A stretch of DNA of 64,000 nt from Allokutzneria sp. NRRL B-24872 (GCF_002155965.1 NZ_MUMH01000048.1:1-64000), one strand, 5' to 3'. Shown: positions 35,135 through 44,927, counted from the first letter of the stretch. Numbers and translations are program-made. The notes: generated from the sequence alone by a model not told the origin.

Positions 35135-35674
35135 CTACAGGCGCAGTCGCCAGACCACCAGCGGCGCGGGCTGGCCGTCGACCTCGGTCTGCCCGGGGAG
35201 CTGGCCGAGCAGGGTGAAGCCGCACTTGTGCGCGACCCGGGCGGAGGCCGTGTTGCCCTCGGCGTGGGCGTAGCGGATCTCCTTGAGCTCCAGCGCCCCG
35301 AAGCCGAAGCGCGTCGCGGCGCCAATCGCCTCGGTCATGATGCCCCGGCCCCTGACCCGCGGGTGCGTCCAGCACGCCACCTCGGCGGTGCCCGCGTCCA
35401 GGTCGAGGTTCTTCAGCCCGACCTCGCCGAGCAGTTCGCCCGTCGTCGGTTCCGCGACCGCCCACGAGCAGCGCTCGTCATCGGCCCACTCCCTGGTGCG
35501 CAGCGCGACGTAGCGCCCGGCGGCTTCGAGGTCGGGCACGCTGTAGTGGTAGATCCAGCGGCGCATCGCCTCGTCGGCGAACGCGCTCACCAGCGCGGGC
35601 CGGTCGTCCAGCCGGTCATCGGCGCGCAGCGCCCGCAGGTAGTGGTTGCCCGCGTTGATCTCGATCGGCTCCAC
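35135..35674 (-). CDS. GNAT family N-acetyltransferase (RimJ/RimL type)
   Basis: A 179-residue acetyl-CoA-dependent acyltransferase from GTG 35674, 4 bases after the upstream DUF1707 gene stop. It shows the RimJ/RimL layout: EINAGNHYLRALRADD, WAVAEPTTGELLGEVGL, the acetyl-CoA motif HPRVRGRGIMTEAI, and NTASARVAHKCGF. The acceptor, a ribosomal protein or an amino group on a small molecule, is not predictable. Confidence 0.88.
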   Translation of the reverse strand: MEPIEINAGNHYLRALRADDRLDDRPALVSAFADEAMRRWIYHYSVPDLEAAGRYVALRTREWADDERCSWAVAEPTTGELLGEVGLKNLDLDAGTAEVACWTHPRVRGRGIMTEAIGAATRFGFGALELKEIRYAHAEGNTASARVAHKCGFTLLGQLPGQTEVDGQPAPLVVWRLRL

Positions 35675-35678
35675 GGGC

Positions 35679-36275
35679 TCAGTCCTCGTCGTCGGAGCGT
35701 CGCAGCTCGCGCCGTCGTTCTCTGTGCAGATCGCGCACTTCGCGGTGGTGCTCGTGGACCTCACGCCGCATCTCGTCGTGCATCTCTCGGTGCTTGAGCT
35801 GCCGCTTGAGGTGCTTGCGCCGCTGCTTCGCGCGCTCCTCCGGGTTGTTCCAGTGCGGCCCCCACACCGCGCCGAGGAACAGCGACAGCGCGAGCGGAGC
35901 CAGGAAGACCATCCACGTACCGAGCAGGAAGAACAGCGGGACGACCGCGACCCAGGACACCGCCATGACGCCCGCGGTGATCCGCTGCGCCTTCGACTGG
36001 TCCGGCACGTCCAGCTCGTCACCGGCGTCCTCGACAACGGCGGGCGCGGTGGCGGAGCGGGGGACGAGCCCGCTGAGATCGGGGTGCGGCTCCGGCAGGT
36101 CGGCGAAGACGGCCAGCAGCTCGCCCTGGGTGCGTGCGGTGGTGACCTTCGCCGTGCGCTCGCCGTACTCGTCGACGTCCAGCCGCCCGGCGGTGAAGTG
36201 CTTGCCGAGGGCCTGGACGGCGGCTTCCCGTTCCGTGTCACCGACGCGGAGCAGGGAGGGATCGGGTTCGCTCAC
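35679..36275 (-). CDS. DUF1707 protein with two TM helices and charged tail
   Basis: A 198-residue protein. DUF1707 lies at about residues 5-57 (LLRVGDTEREAAVQALGKHFTAGRLDVDEYGERT), the short helical domain seen in actinobacterial membrane proteins. Two membrane helices follow (ITAGVMAVSWVAVVPLFFLLG and MVFLAPLALSLFLGAVWG), then a highly charged His/Arg/Glu-rich tail (KRQLKHREMHDEMRREVHEH) likely to be coiled. GTG 36275 follows TACCAT by 8 bases, so it is leaderless. Coupled to the acetyltransferase. Confidence 0.8.
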   Translation of the reverse strand: MSEPDPSLLRVGDTEREAAVQALGKHFTAGRLDVDEYGERTAKVTTARTQGELLAVFADLPEPHPDLSGLVPRSATAPAVVEDAGDELDVPDQSKAQRITAGVMAVSWVAVVPLFFLLGTWMVFLAPLALSLFLGAVWGPHWNNPEERAKQRRKHLKRQLKHREMHDEMRREVHEHHREVRDLHRERRRELRRSDDED

Positions 36276-36310
36276 AAGAATGAATGGTAGGCGCGCTCGC
36301 GGGCCGCCGG

Positions 36311-36754
36311 TCAGCCTCCGCCGAACAACAGCATCAGCACGACGCCGACCACGAGCAGGCCGATCAGGAACGAGCTCGACCCGAACGTCCCGAGGATGGT
36401 GACCACGACGCCGAGCACGATGATCGGCACGGTGACCGCCGCGATCATCCACGTGCTGGGGCCGCGCTTGGCGGGCAGCGGGTGCTCGATCCTCGGCGCG
36501 TAGGACGCCGGCGGGGGCGGCGGGGTGTGCACGTCCACCGCCCTCGGCACGCCGAACGCGGGGTGCGGAGCCGGCAGGTCGGTGAAGAGCCGGATCAGGT
36601 CCCCCTGGGTGCGGGCGCCCGCGGCCTGGGTGGCGCGGTCCCCGTATTCCTCCGGGGTCAGCCTGCCCGCGGTCAGGTGCTCGTTGAGCAGCCGTTGCGC
36701 GTCCGCGCGCTCGACGTCGCCGATCCGGATGTCCGGGGAGGAAGAGTCACCCAC
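36311..36754 (-). CDS. DUF1707 protein, paralogue 2
   Basis: A 147-residue protein. N-terminal DUF1707 (IRIGDVERADAQRLLNEHL, TAGRLTPEEYGDRA), a Pro-rich linker, then two membrane helices (WMIAAVTVPIIVLGVVVTILG and FLIGLLVVGVVLMLLFG). The GTG at 36754 overlaps the stop of the third paralogue by 8 bases, so the two are co-translated. Function unknown. Confidence 0.78.
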   Translation of the reverse strand: MGDSSSPDIRIGDVERADAQRLLNEHLTAGRLTPEEYGDRATQAAGARTQGDLIRLFTDLPAPHPAFGVPRAVDVHTPPPPPASYAPRIEHPLPAKRGPSTWMIAAVTVPIIVLGVVVTILGTFGSSSFLIGLLVVGVVLMLLFGGG

Positions 36755-37226
36755 CCTGCTGATCGTAGGGGCGGGAGGGACCCGGCCGCAGCATGCGCAC
36801 CAGGCCGAGCGCGACGAAGAGCATCGTGGACAGCACTCCGGCGACCGCGACGAGCTGGAACAGCCCGCGCGAGGACAGCCCGGAGATCACCGTCAGCCCG
36901 AACGCGCCGACACAGCCGACCATGAACACGACCGCGGAGATCATCAGCGCCTGGATCGGCGGGCTGAGCTGAGCGCTCGCCATCCGCTGCGGCTGCTGCT
37001 GCGGCGGGATGAAGGAGATCGGGGCCGGGCTGCGGTGGTGACCGGGGAGGTCGGCGAACAGCGGCAGCAGGTCGGCGGCGAACCTCGCGGTCCCGGCGAG
37101 CGCGGCGCGCTCCCCGTACTCCTCCGAGCTCAGGCGGCCGGCCTCCAGGTGTTCGCCGAGCATCCGTTGCGCTTCCGCCCGCTCGGTGTCACCGATGCGG
37201 GTCTGCGGGTCCAGCGGCTGCGTCAT
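36747..37226 (-). CDS. DUF1707 protein, paralogue 3
   Basis: A 159-residue protein from ATG 37226, 7 bases after TAGCGT (37234-37239), so leaderless. DUF1707 (TRIGDTERAEAQRMLGEHL, EAGRLSSEEYGERA) is followed by a Pro/Gln linker and two membrane helices (IQALMISAVVFMVGCVGAFGL and LFQLVAVAGVLSTMLFVALG). It is first of the three tandem DUF1707 genes; the set has clearly arisen by duplication. Confidence 0.78.
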   Translation of the reverse strand: MTQPLDPQTRIGDTERAEAQRMLGEHLEAGRLSSEEYGERAALAGTARFAADLLPLFADLPGHHRSPAPISFIPPQQQPQRMASAQLSPPIQALMISAVVFMVGCVGAFGLTVISGLSSRGLFQLVAVAGVLSTMLFVALGLVRMLRPGPSRPYDQQGG

Positions 37227-37296
37227 GCGCACGACGCTAGCCAGCACCGGACCCGCCGCCCCTCGGCCGATCGGCCAGTGCCCCTCGTCCGGGTGG

Positions 37297-38214
37297 TCAG
37301 CCCGCGTCGGTGACGAAGCCGTCGCGGAGGTCGGCCAGGTCCTCCAGTGCGTCCTTCGAGCAGACCGCGGGCAGGCCCTCCGGGGTGGTCTCGACCAGGA
37401 CGACCCAGTCCGCGTCCTCGGCGTCGTCCTCGCCCGCCAGCAGCTGCTTGTGCACCGTGCACGGCGCCCAGCCCTCGCGCAGCAGCTGGTCGGCGACGTC
37501 CTCCGCCTCGTCCTTCTCGTGCAGCACCACCAGCAACGGAGACTCTTCGTCCACTGTGGACTCCCCTTCGTGTGATCCGGTGTCGAGCAGGTCGCGGGAG
37601 CTGAGCGCTTCCCGCAGCGCGGCGGTCGTCGGCACGTGCGCGGCGTCGATGCCGAGCGCGGCGGCCGCCTCGACGTTCTCCGCCGTGTCGTCGCAGAACA
37701 GCGTGGCCGACGGCGAGTGCTGGAGCACGCGCAGCGCCCGGCGGAACGCCTCGGGGTCCGGCTTGGCCCTGCCGATGCGCGCCGACGAGACCACCGCGTC
37801 CACCTCGCGGTCCAGGCCGAGCAGCCGGAGATCGGCATCGAGGCGGCTCGTCGCGTTGGTCAGCAGCGCCACCCGGCAGCCGCCCGCGCGGACCCGGCGG
37901 ACCAGCTCCAGCGCCTCGGGAACGACCTCGCCGGGCCGCATGAACGCGCGCATCGCGGCACCGGCCCGCTCACTGTCCACAGTGGAGTGATCAGCGACGA
38001 GCCGGTCGCGTGCGGCCGCCCACCACCGCTCGGCGTCGATCCGGCCCTCGATCGCGGGGCCCAGCACGTCGGCCGCGAAGGCCGCGGCGGCCAGGCTGTC
38101 CCTCGGCAGGTCGTGGTCGTCCTCGACGGACGCCGCAGGACCGAAGTCCCGCAGCACCCCGTCCAGGTCGAGCAGCAGCAGGCTGGGACGCCCGCTCAGT
38201 CCTTCACCTCGCAC
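37297..38214 (-). CDS. HAD-IA hydrolase with extra C-terminal domain
   Basis: A 305-residue protein. Residues about 10-205 are a haloacid-dehalogenase-type phosphatase: nucleophile motif [34 protein letters not shown] and [13 protein letters not shown] linker ([13 protein letters not shown]) joins it to about 85 further residues ([19 protein letters not shown], then [21 protein letters not shown]) that are not part of HAD and that I do not recognise. The start overlaps the accA stop by 19 bases, suggesting co-expression with acyl-CoA carboxylase. Confidence 0.8.
   Translation of the reverse strand: MRGEGLSGRPSLLLLDLDGVLRDFGPAASVEDDHDLPRDSLAAAAFAADVLGPAIEGRIDAERWWAAARDRLVADHSTVDSERAGAAMRAFMRPGEVVPEALELVRRVRAGGCRVALLTNATSRLDADLRLLGLDREVDAVVSSARIGRAKPDPEAFRRALRVLQHSPSATLFCDDTAENVEAAAALGIDAAHVPTTAALREALSSRDLLDTGSHEGESTVDEESPLLVVLHEKDEAEDVADQLLREGWAPCTVHKQLLAGEDDAEDADWVVLVETTPEGLPAVCSKDALEDLADLRDGFVTDAG
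37549..37561. repeat. Iterated palindrome GTCCACTGTGGAC
   Basis: In the linker of the HAD protein; read as S-T-V-D (ESTVDEE). A 12-of-13 copy lies at 37975-37986 in the same gene (HSTVDSE). Confidence 0.8.
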
Positions 38215-39983
38215 AGCACGACACCCTGCCCGACGGCGTCGCCGGGGGCGGCGGTGAGTCCCGTGACGGTGCCCGCCTTGTGCGCGGTGACCGGGTTCTC
38301 CATCTTCATGGCCTCCAGCACCACGAGCAGGTCGCCCGCCTCCACGTGCTGACCGTCCTCGACGGCGACCTTGACGATGGTGCCCTGCATCGGCGCGGCG
38401 ACCGCGTCACCGGAGGCGGCGGCCGCTGCCTTGCCGCCAGAACGCTTGCGCGGCGCGGCCTTCACCTCGGCACCGCCACCGTTGCCGCCACCGATCGCCA
38501 GGTCACCGGGCAGGGTGACCTCCAGGCGACGGCCGCCGACCTCGACCACGACGCTCTGCCGGGGCACGTCGACGTCCTCGGCCGGGGCCGCGCCGCCGAA
38601 CGGCTCGATCTGGTTGTCGAACTCCGTCTCGATCCACCTGGTGTGCACGGTGAAGTTCTCGGTGAACGCCGCGTCGCGCAGGATCGCGCGGTGGAACGGG
38701 AGCACGGTCGCCATGCCCTCGACGACCATCTCCTCCAGCGCGCGGCGGGCCCGCTCGATGGCCTGCTCGCGGGTCTCGCCGGTGACGATCAGCTTGGCCA
38801 GCAACGAGTCGAACTGCCCGCCGATCACGCTGCCGGACTCCACGCCCGCGTCGACGCGGACACCGGGGCCGGCGGGTGCGACGAACGTGGTGACCGTGCC
38901 GGGCGCGGGCAGGAAGTTGCGGCCCGCGTCCTCGCCGTTGATCCGGAACTCGATGGAGTGCCCGCGCGGCGCCGGGTCCTCGGTGAAGCGCAGCTTCTCC
39001 CCGGCGGCGATGCGGAACTGCTCGCGCACGAGGTCGATGCCGGTGGTCTCCTCGCTGACCGGGTGCTCGACCTGGAGCCGCGTGTTGACCTCCAGGAAGG
39101 AGATCGTGCCGTCGAGGCCGACGAGGAACTCCACCGTGCCCGCGCCGTGGTAGCCCGCCTCGGCGCAGATCGCGCGGGCGGCCTCGTGGATGCTGCGGTG
39201 CTGCTCCTCGCTGAGGAACGGCGCCGGGGCCTCCTCGACCAGCTTCTGGTGCCTGCGCTGCAACGAGCAGTCGCGCGTGCCCACCACGATCACGGTGCCG
39301 TGCTGGTCGGCGAGCACCTGGGCCTCGACGTGGCGCGGCTTGTCCAGGTAGCGCTCGACGAAGCACTCGCCCCTGCCGAAAGCGGCGACGGCCTCGCGGA
39401 CCGCGCTGTCGAACAGCTCCGGGATCTCCTCCATGGTGCGGGCGACCTTGAGGCCGCGACCGCCGCCGCCGAACGCCGCCTTGATCGCGATCGGCAGCCC
39501 GTGCTCGGAGGCGAAGGCGGTGATCTCCTCGGGGCCGTTGACCGGCTCCTTGGTGCCGGGGACCAGTGGGGCACCCGCGCGCATCGCGATGTGCCGCGCG
39601 GTGACCTTGTCGCCGAGGTCGCGGATCGCCTGCGGGGTCGGCCCGATCCAGGTCAGGCCCGCGTCGATCACGGCCTGGGCGAAGTCGGCGTTCTCCGAGA
39701 GGAAGCCGTAGCCCGGGTGCACCGCGTCGGCGCCCGCGCGCTTGGCGACGTCGAGCAGCTTGTCCACGCTGAGGTAGGACTCGGCGGCGGTGCTGCCGCC
39801 CAGCGCGAACGCCTCATCGGCGAGCCTGGCGAAGGGAGCGTCGCGGTCGGGGTCGGCGTAGACGGCCACGCTGGCCAGTCCCGCGTCCCGGCAGGCCCTG
39901 ATCACCCGCACCGCGATCTCGCCGCGGTTGGCTACGAGCACCTTGGTGATGGCCCTGCCCTGCGTGTCGCTGCTCACTGACAC
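38196..39983 (-). CDS. accA3: Acyl-CoA carboxylase alpha subunit (biotin carboxylase + BCCP)
   Basis: A 595-residue biotin carboxylase fused to a biotin carboxyl carrier domain. Seen: [18 protein letters not shown], the ATP-grasp loop [28 protein letters not shown], and C-terminal biotinylation site [11 protein letters not shown]. An Ala/Gly/Lys linker separates the two. AGGAGG lies 4 bases before GTG 39983 and 10 before GTG 39977, so either may start translation. With AccD5 and AccE it supplies malonyl-CoA or methylmalonyl-CoA for fatty acids. BirA at 48879 would biotinylate it. Confidence 0.95.
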   Translation of the reverse strand: MSVSSDTQGRAITKVLVANRGEIAVRVIRACRDAGLASVAVYADPDRDAPFARLADEAFALGGSTAAESYLSVDKLLDVAKRAGADAVHPGYGFLSENADFAQAVIDAGLTWIGPTPQAIRDLGDKVTARHIAMRAGAPLVPGTKEPVNGPEEITAFASEHGLPIAIKAAFGGGGRGLKVARTMEEIPELFDSAVREAVAAFGRGECFVERYLDKPRHVEAQVLADQHGTVIVVGTRDCSLQRRHQKLVEEAPAPFLSEEQHRSIHEAARAICAEAGYHGAGTVEFLVGLDGTISFLEVNTRLQVEHPVSEETTGIDLVREQFRIAAGEKLRFTEDPAPRGHSIEFRINGEDAGRNFLPAPGTVTTFVAPAGPGVRVDAGVESGSVIGGQFDSLLAKLIVTGETREQAIERARRALEEMVVEGMATVLPFHRAILRDAAFTENFTVHTRWIETEFDNQIEPFGGAAPAEDVDVPRQSVVVEVGGRRLEVTLPGDLAIGGGNGGGAEVKAAPRKRSGGKAAAAASGDAVAAPMQGTIVKVAVEDGQHVEAGDLLVVLEAMKMENPVTAHKAGTVTGLTAAPGDAVGQGVVLCEVKD

Positions 39984-40146
39984 CGCACCTCCTCGTGACG
40001 ACGCGTCGGTCAACAGACTCGCGCGTCGGCGAGTCTAGGGTCCAGGTGAGGGGGGCTACTGGAGAGCAACCTCACGTGTCGCGCAGACGTCGTTGCAGTT
40101 GCCGTTCCCGCCCGGTAACCATTCAGACGAAGGGGGTGTGCGAGAG

Positions 40147-40845
40147 GTGTCGTCCGCGCCGAAGTCGGTCGTCGTGACCATGTGGGCCAGCGCGGTGGTC
40201 ACTGTCGCCGCCCTCGTCACCGTCGCCTCCCTCCCCAACGCCCTCGACGGTGGCACTCCGTCCGGCGCCCCGCCCACGTCGACCACGGCGCCCGCGCCCC
40301 AGGGCCAGCTCTACTGCAACACCGGCCCGTGCAAGGTGCTCGCCACGCAGCGCGTCGAGGGCGACCAGGTGGAGCTGCTGACCGACAAGAACGGCGGCAA
40401 CGGGCGCATCCGCGTCGGCAGGGACAACACGCACAGCATCTTCGAGGTCACCATCGGCCAGTACGCGGCGCGGTTGACCCCGCAGTCGCTGAGCTGCGTG
40501 CTGGGCCGTCTCGCGGTCTGCCTGGTCTCCGGCGAGGCGGGGGACACCGTCACCGGCGAGCTGTTCGTGCGCGGTCCTGAGGCGTGGGAGCGGGCGCAGT
40601 CGGCCTACGTGGCCACGGCGGGCCTGATGAACCTGCACGACGTGGACGGCAACGGCGTCGCCGAGCTGGTGACCGCGCAGAGCTCGTGCGGCAGCGGGGC
40701 GAGCTACTGCGACTCGTACTTCCTCGAAGTCTGGTCGACCGAGACCGAGCAGATGGGCTGCACGGCGCCGGTCACCAAGATCGACCGGCTGCCCGGTTAC
40801 CCCTCAGCGCTCGCGCCCGCGAAGTCCGCGCTGCGCAAGTGCTGA
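40147..40845 (+). CDS. Membrane-anchored/secreted protein, unknown function
   Basis: About 232 residues from GTG 40147 (a GTG at 40138 is also in frame). An N-terminal uncleaved signal anchor (SVVVTMWASAVVTVAALVTVA) is followed by a Pro/Thr-rich spacer, then a compact extracellular domain with several cysteines (LYCNTGPCKVL, LSCVLGRLAVCL, SSCGSGASYC, MGCTAPV). NLHDVDGNGVAELVTAQ resembles an FG-GAP/VCBS calcium-binding turn. No family is recognised with certainty. It stands alone between divergent accA and a convergent transporter. Confidence 0.6.
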   Translation: MSSAPKSVVVTMWASAVVTVAALVTVASLPNALDGGTPSGAPPTSTTAPAPQGQLYCNTGPCKVLATQRVEGDQVELLTDKNGGNGRIRVGRDNTHSIFEVTIGQYAARLTPQSLSCVLGRLAVCLVSGEAGDTVTGELFVRGPEAWERAQSAYVATAGLMNLHDVDGNGVAELVTAQSSCGSGASYCDSYFLEVWSTETEQMGCTAPVTKIDRLPGYPSALAPAKSALRKC

Positions 40846-40858
40846 GGGGAACGACCGG

Positions 40859-42130
40859 TCAGGCGGGGATGAGCGCCTTGTCGGAGCGCTTGGCGTTGTA
40901 GACCTCGTCGTCCAACGTGCCCTCGCTGCGCGCCACCAGGACCGGGACGACCATCTGGCCCGCCACGTTCGTCGCGGTGCGCATCATGTCCAGGATCGGG
41001 TCGATCGCGAGCAGCAGGCCGACACCGGCCAGCGGCAGACCCACGGTGGACAGGGTCAGCGTGAGCATCACCGTCGCGCCGGTGAGCCCCGCGGTCGCGG
41101 CCGAGCCGACCACGGACACGAACGCGATCAGCACGTAGTCCCACAGCGACAGCGGAACGCCGAACACCTGCGAGACGAAGATCGCCGCGATGGCCGGGTA
41201 GACCGCCGCGCAGCCGTCCATCTTCGTGCTCGCGCCGAAGGGCACCGCGAAGCTCGCGTACTCCTTGGGCACGCCGAGGTTGTCGATCGTGGTGCGCTGC
41301 GTCAGCGGGAGCGTGCCGATCGAGGAGCGCGACACGAACGCCAGCTGGATCGCGGGCCAGGCGTTGGCGAAGAACTTCGCCGGGCTGACCTTGCCGACCG
41401 TGCGCAGCAGCACCGGGTAGACCACGAAGAGCACCACGGCGCACGCGACGTAGACGGCGATGGTGAACGTGGCGAGCGGGCGGAGCACGTCGAAGCCGTA
41501 CTGCGACGCGGCCTTGCCGATCAGGCCGAGCGTGCCGATCGGGGCGAGCCGGATGACCCACCACAGCGCCTTCTGCACGACCTCCAGCAGCGAGCGGTTG
41601 AACGCCACGAACGGCTCGGCCTTCTCGCCGACCTTGTACGCGGCGATGCCGATCACCACGGCCAGGAAGACGATCTGCAGGACCTTGCCGTTGGAGGTGA
41701 ACGCGTCCACCGGGTTGCTGGGGATGATCCCCTTGAGGAAGTCCAGCCAGCTGCCCTGCGACTTCGGCTTGTAGCTGGGGTCCGGGGTCAGGCCGACGCC
41801 CTGGCCGGGGTTGGTGATCAGCCCGGTCGCGATGCCGACGAGCACCGCGATCAGCGAGGTGATGCCGAACCACAGCAGGGTCTTGCCGGTGAGCCTGGCG
41901 ACCGTGCCCGGACCGCCGCTGATGGAGCGGAGGTTGGCGATGCTCACCACGATCGCGGTGAACACCAGCGGCACCACGGCGAGCATGAGCAGCTGCACGA
42001 AGGTGCCGCCGATCGTGCTCAGCGCGGTGCCGAGCCAGGGCAGCTCACCGACCCTGGCGAGCACGCCCAGCGCGATGCCGAGCACGAGCCCGGCGACGAT
42101 CTGGACCCAGAAGGGGATTTTCTTGAGCAC
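40859..42130 (-). CDS. Dicarboxylate/amino acid:cation symporter (DAACS)
   Basis: A 423-residue membrane protein of the GltP/DctA family with eight predicted helices and two re-entrant loops. Diagnostic parts: the serine-rich loop FVSRSSIGTLPLTQ, FAVPFGASTKMDGCAAVYP (substrate site) and the second re-entrant loop near GLTGATVMLTLTLSTVGLPL. It imports glutamate, aspartate or C4-dicarboxylates with H+ or Na+. It starts at GTG 42130 with poor ribosome site. No two-component sensor is adjacent. Confidence 0.93.
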   Translation of the reverse strand: MLKKIPFWVQIVAGLVLGIALGVLARVGELPWLGTALSTIGGTFVQLLMLAVVPLVFTAIVVSIANLRSISGGPGTVARLTGKTLLWFGITSLIAVLVGIATGLITNPGQGVGLTPDPSYKPKSQGSWLDFLKGIIPSNPVDAFTSNGKVLQIVFLAVVIGIAAYKVGEKAEPFVAFNRSLLEVVQKALWWVIRLAPIGTLGLIGKAASQYGFDVLRPLATFTIAVYVACAVVLFVVYPVLLRTVGKVSPAKFFANAWPAIQLAFVSRSSIGTLPLTQRTTIDNLGVPKEYASFAVPFGASTKMDGCAAVYPAIAAIFVSQVFGVPLSLWDYVLIAFVSVVGSAATAGLTGATVMLTLTLSTVGLPLAGVGLLLAIDPILDMMRTATNVAGQMVVPVLVARSEGTLDDEVYNAKRSDKALIPA

Positions 42131-42300
42131 GGCGGGGTTCCTCGGCTTCTCAAGGGGAGTGGGTTCGGGTGTCGGGGCGGGTCAGCCCGGACAGAGCGAA
42201 CTCGCCTGCCGTCGCAGATCGACGTGCAGGCGCCTGGTGAGGAGAAGCCGAGGAATCTTCATCGCGCCCTCAACCAACCATCAGTGACGCCCGGCGCTTC

Positions 42301-42933
42301 CTAGTCCCGCCAAAGTGTGACCACACCCACTCCGACCTGCGCAAGGAGCTTCCGGGTGAGGGGAAGGCTGATGCCGATGACGCTGGACGGGTCGCCGTCC
42401 ACGCCCTCCACGAACCAGCCGCCGAGCCCGTCCAGGGTGAAGCCGCCCGCGACCGCCAGCGGCTCCTGCGTGGCCAGGTAGGCCTCCAGCTCGTCGTCGG
42501 TGATGTCGGCGAAGCGGACCGTCGTGGACGCCGAGCCCTTGGCGCGCGCCACCAGCTCGCCGTCGCGGAACAGCGCGACCGCGTGCCCGGTCAGCAGGTC
42601 GCCGGAGCCGCCCGCCATGTGCTTCCAGCGCTCGCGCGCCACCTCGACGGAGCCCGGCTTGCCGACCACCTTCGGGCCGTCGCCGAAGTCCATCAGCAGC
42701 ATCGAGTCGCAGGCGACGACCACGCTGTCCGGGAACTCCGCCGCGACGGCGCCGAGGACGGCGTCCGCCTTGGCTTCGGCGAGCGCCACCACCAGGTCGG
42801 TCGGGGTGGCGTCGCCGAGTGCCGCGGTGACGGCGTCCTCGTCCACTCCGGAGACGCGGACGATCGGGTCGATCCCGGCGGCGCCGAGAACGGCACGGCG
42901 GGCGGGAGAGGCTGAGGCAAGCACGAATCGCAC
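42301..42933 (-). CDS. maf: Nucleoside triphosphate pyrophosphatase, Maf family
   Basis: A 210-residue dTTP/UTP pyrophosphatase-type protein. N-terminal FVLASASPARRAVLGAAG, DEDAV, VVVACDSMLLMDFGDG, KPGSVEVAR and GKxxx-type loop, GGFTLDGLGGWFVEGVDGD and IGISLPLTRKLL are present. GTG 42933 lies 8 bases after TACGCT (42942-42947), a leaderless start. Maf lies between accA3 and accD5 genes, as in M. tuberculosis (Rv3282). Confidence 0.93.
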   Translation of the reverse strand: MRFVLASASPARRAVLGAAGIDPIVRVSGVDEDAVTAALGDATPTDLVVALAEAKADAVLGAVAAEFPDSVVVACDSMLLMDFGDGPKVVGKPGSVEVARERWKHMAGGSGDLLTGHAVALFRDGELVARAKGSASTTVRFADITDDELEAYLATQEPLAVAGGFTLDGLGGWFVEGVDGDPSSVIGISLPLTRKLLAQVGVGVVTLWRD

Positions 42934-43025
42934 GACCCGCGAGCGTAGTCGCCCCGTCCGCACACCCCGCCTCGCTCCGCCGTGCCGTGCCCCGCTCCAG
43001 CGGTCTTCAACCGCTACGAACCTGC

Positions 43026-44927
43026 TCAGCGCTCCCCGTTGGGCAGCGCGGTCGGGGCGGGCAGGCCGGATCGGGCTTCGAGCTTCGCGCTCTCGTTCGC
43101 CGAGGGCAGTCCGCCGACGAGCGGGAGGTTGAAGGCGGTCCGGCTGAGGTCGACGGTGATCTTGGGCAATTGCGCCGGAGCCGTGATGTAGGAGCTGTCG
43201 GTGCCGCCGATGATCACCGCGAGCTGGTGGCCCGCCGGGATCACGTGGTCCAGCGCGGAGAGCCGGAACGTCATCGTGTAGCGCTTCCCCGGCTGCAACG
43301 GCGCACTGCTGCTGAGCGAGGAGTGGTTGCTGAGGTCGGCCCAGCCCCGCGCGAGGACCTCGTGGTCGACCTGCTTCGTCGCGGTCTCGGTGTCCTTGTA
43401 GCAAGCGTTGTCGCCGTCGCGGTTCTCGCCCCAGCACGACTCGGTGCTGAGCGTCCTGATGCCCTCTTCGGTGCCCCGGTAGTCGCGGATCGTGTTGGGG
43501 CCGTAGTGGACCAGCGCTGCGGTCAGGTGCGCGGTCGGCGTCGAAGAGCTGGCCGTGACGGTGATCGAGCCGGTGCCGGAGAGCCGCACTTCCTTGCTCA
43601 GCGCGCCGGTGGTGAACAGCACGCGCGAAGGCGAGGAAGCGTTGGGCTGCAAAGCCCACGAGTACTCGTCGGTCCGGCCGTTGTCGGTCAGCTGCTCGGT
43701 TTTCCCTTCAGCGGCAGGGGTTGTGGCCAGCTTGCCGAGCCCCGCCGTGGTTCCGGACTGCGGCCGAACCGCGGTGAGCTTGCTCGTGGGCGGCCAGACC
43801 TTGTCGGTGCTCCAGGTGTCCGGTGCGCGCTCGACATCGGCCATCGGCTCGGTGTCGATCCCGTTGGCAGCGCCCAGGAGCGTGTGGTCGAACCAGCGGT
43901 GCAGCGTGCGCACCCACTCCGCCCTGCGGAAGTCGAAGGGGTCGACGTGCCCGGTCTGGCTGAGCCAGATCTTGCGCTTCACCCCGGCCTTCGCCAGCGC
44001 GTCCCACCACTGTCCGAAGTGGAGGGTCATGACGTTCATGTCGCCGAGTCCGTGCACGACGAAGACGCTCGCCCTCACCTTGCTCGCGTCCTTGACGTGG
44101 TCGCGCTCGGCCCACATCGGGGTGTAGTCGCCGTTGGCCTTGGTGCCCTGGTCCAGCGCGGTCTTCGCGTGCCCGCAGTCGGGGCGCCCACCGCTCTCCA
44201 CGGTGCGCGCGAGCCCGGAGGGGCCGCCGCGCCGCAGAGGCACGCCGTCGCCGCGGTAGTAGTCGTACCAGGAGCTGATCGCACCGATCGGCACGATGGT
44301 CCGCAGACCGTCGACGCCCGTGGCCGCGACGCCGTTGGCGATCGTGCCGTCGTAGGACTTGCCGATCATGCCGACCGCGCCCGTCGACCACGTCGCTGAG
44401 ACGGCCTTGCCACCGGTTTTGCTGTCGTAGCCCGTTCCTCGGCCGTTGAGCCAGTCAACGACCGCCTTGGCCGACGTGACGTCCGACTTGCCGCCGACGT
44501 CGACGCAGCCCTCGGACCTGTTGGTACCGGCGACGTCAACGAGCACGACCGAGTACCCGCGCGGCACGAAGTAGTTGTCGTAGAACAGCGGGAAGCCGAC
44601 GGGGCGGCCGCTGGGGTCGTAGGTCTTGAGCTCGGACTCGTTGCCGCGCCCGCAACAGGAGTAGTACGGGCTCGCGTCCATGATCACCGGGACCTTGGTC
44701 GCGGTCTGCGGGCGCACGATGTCCGCGGCGACGCGGTCGCGTACGCCGTCCCGATCCCCGTCCAGGCCGATGTCCACCCACACCGTCTCGCGCACCGCGT
44801 CCGCGAGTGCGTGCAAGGGTTGGCTGAGCGCCGCGTCGCCGACGACGGGGCGCGCCGTCGCAGGCGACGCCAATGTCGAGGCTATGACGGCGAGCAGTCC
44901 GACCACTACGCCGATCCGGTTGAGCAC
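43026..44927 (-). CDS. Secreted Xaa-Pro dipeptidyl-peptidase (S15 family)
   Basis: A 633-residue secreted serine peptidase of the CocE/X-Pro dipeptidyl-peptidase group. A signal peptide is followed by the alpha/beta hydrolase domain with RGYSVVLVDVAGTNRSEGC, nucleophile motif GMIGKSYDGTIA (Ser 191) and the late HGLGDMNV and QTGHVDPFD segments. A C-terminal jelly-roll domain ends the protein. GTG 44927 with GGAGG 6 bases upstream is the best start. It probably removes Xaa-Pro dipeptides from secreted proteins or peptides. It has no operon partner and appears to be an insertion relative to the M. tuberculosis order. Confidence 0.9.
   Translation of the reverse strand: MLNRIGVVVGLLAVIASTLASPATARPVVGDAALSQPLHALADAVRETVWVDIGLDGDRDGVRDRVAADIVRPQTATKVPVIMDASPYYSCCGRGNESELKTYDPSGRPVGFPLFYDNYFVPRGYSVVLVDVAGTNRSEGCVDVGGKSDVTSAKAVVDWLNGRGTGYDSKTGGKAVSATWSTGAVGMIGKSYDGTIANGVAATGVDGLRTIVPIGAISSWYDYYRGDGVPLRRGGPSGLARTVESGGRPDCGHAKTALDQGTKANGDYTPMWAERDHVKDASKVRASVFVVHGLGDMNVMTLHFGQWWDALAKAGVKRKIWLSQTGHVDPFDFRRAEWVRTLHRWFDHTLLGAANGIDTEPMADVERAPDTWSTDKVWPPTSKLTAVRPQSGTTAGLGKLATTPAAEGKTEQLTDNGRTDEYSWALQPNASSPSRVLFTTGALSKEVRLSGTGSITVTASSSTPTAHLTAALVHYGPNTIRDYRGTEEGIRTLSTESCWGENRDGDNACYKDTETATKQVDHEVLARGWADLSNHSSLSSSAPLQPGKRYTMTFRLSALDHVIPAGHQLAVIIGGTDSSYITAPAQLPKITVDLSRTAFNLPLVGGLPSANESAKLEARSGLPAPTALPNGER

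Noticed and set aside
35135..36241. Long frame extending the acetyltransferase upstream
   Set aside because: The upstream part is a shadow of the DUF1707 gene; GTG 35674 gives normal family length and lies right after its stop.
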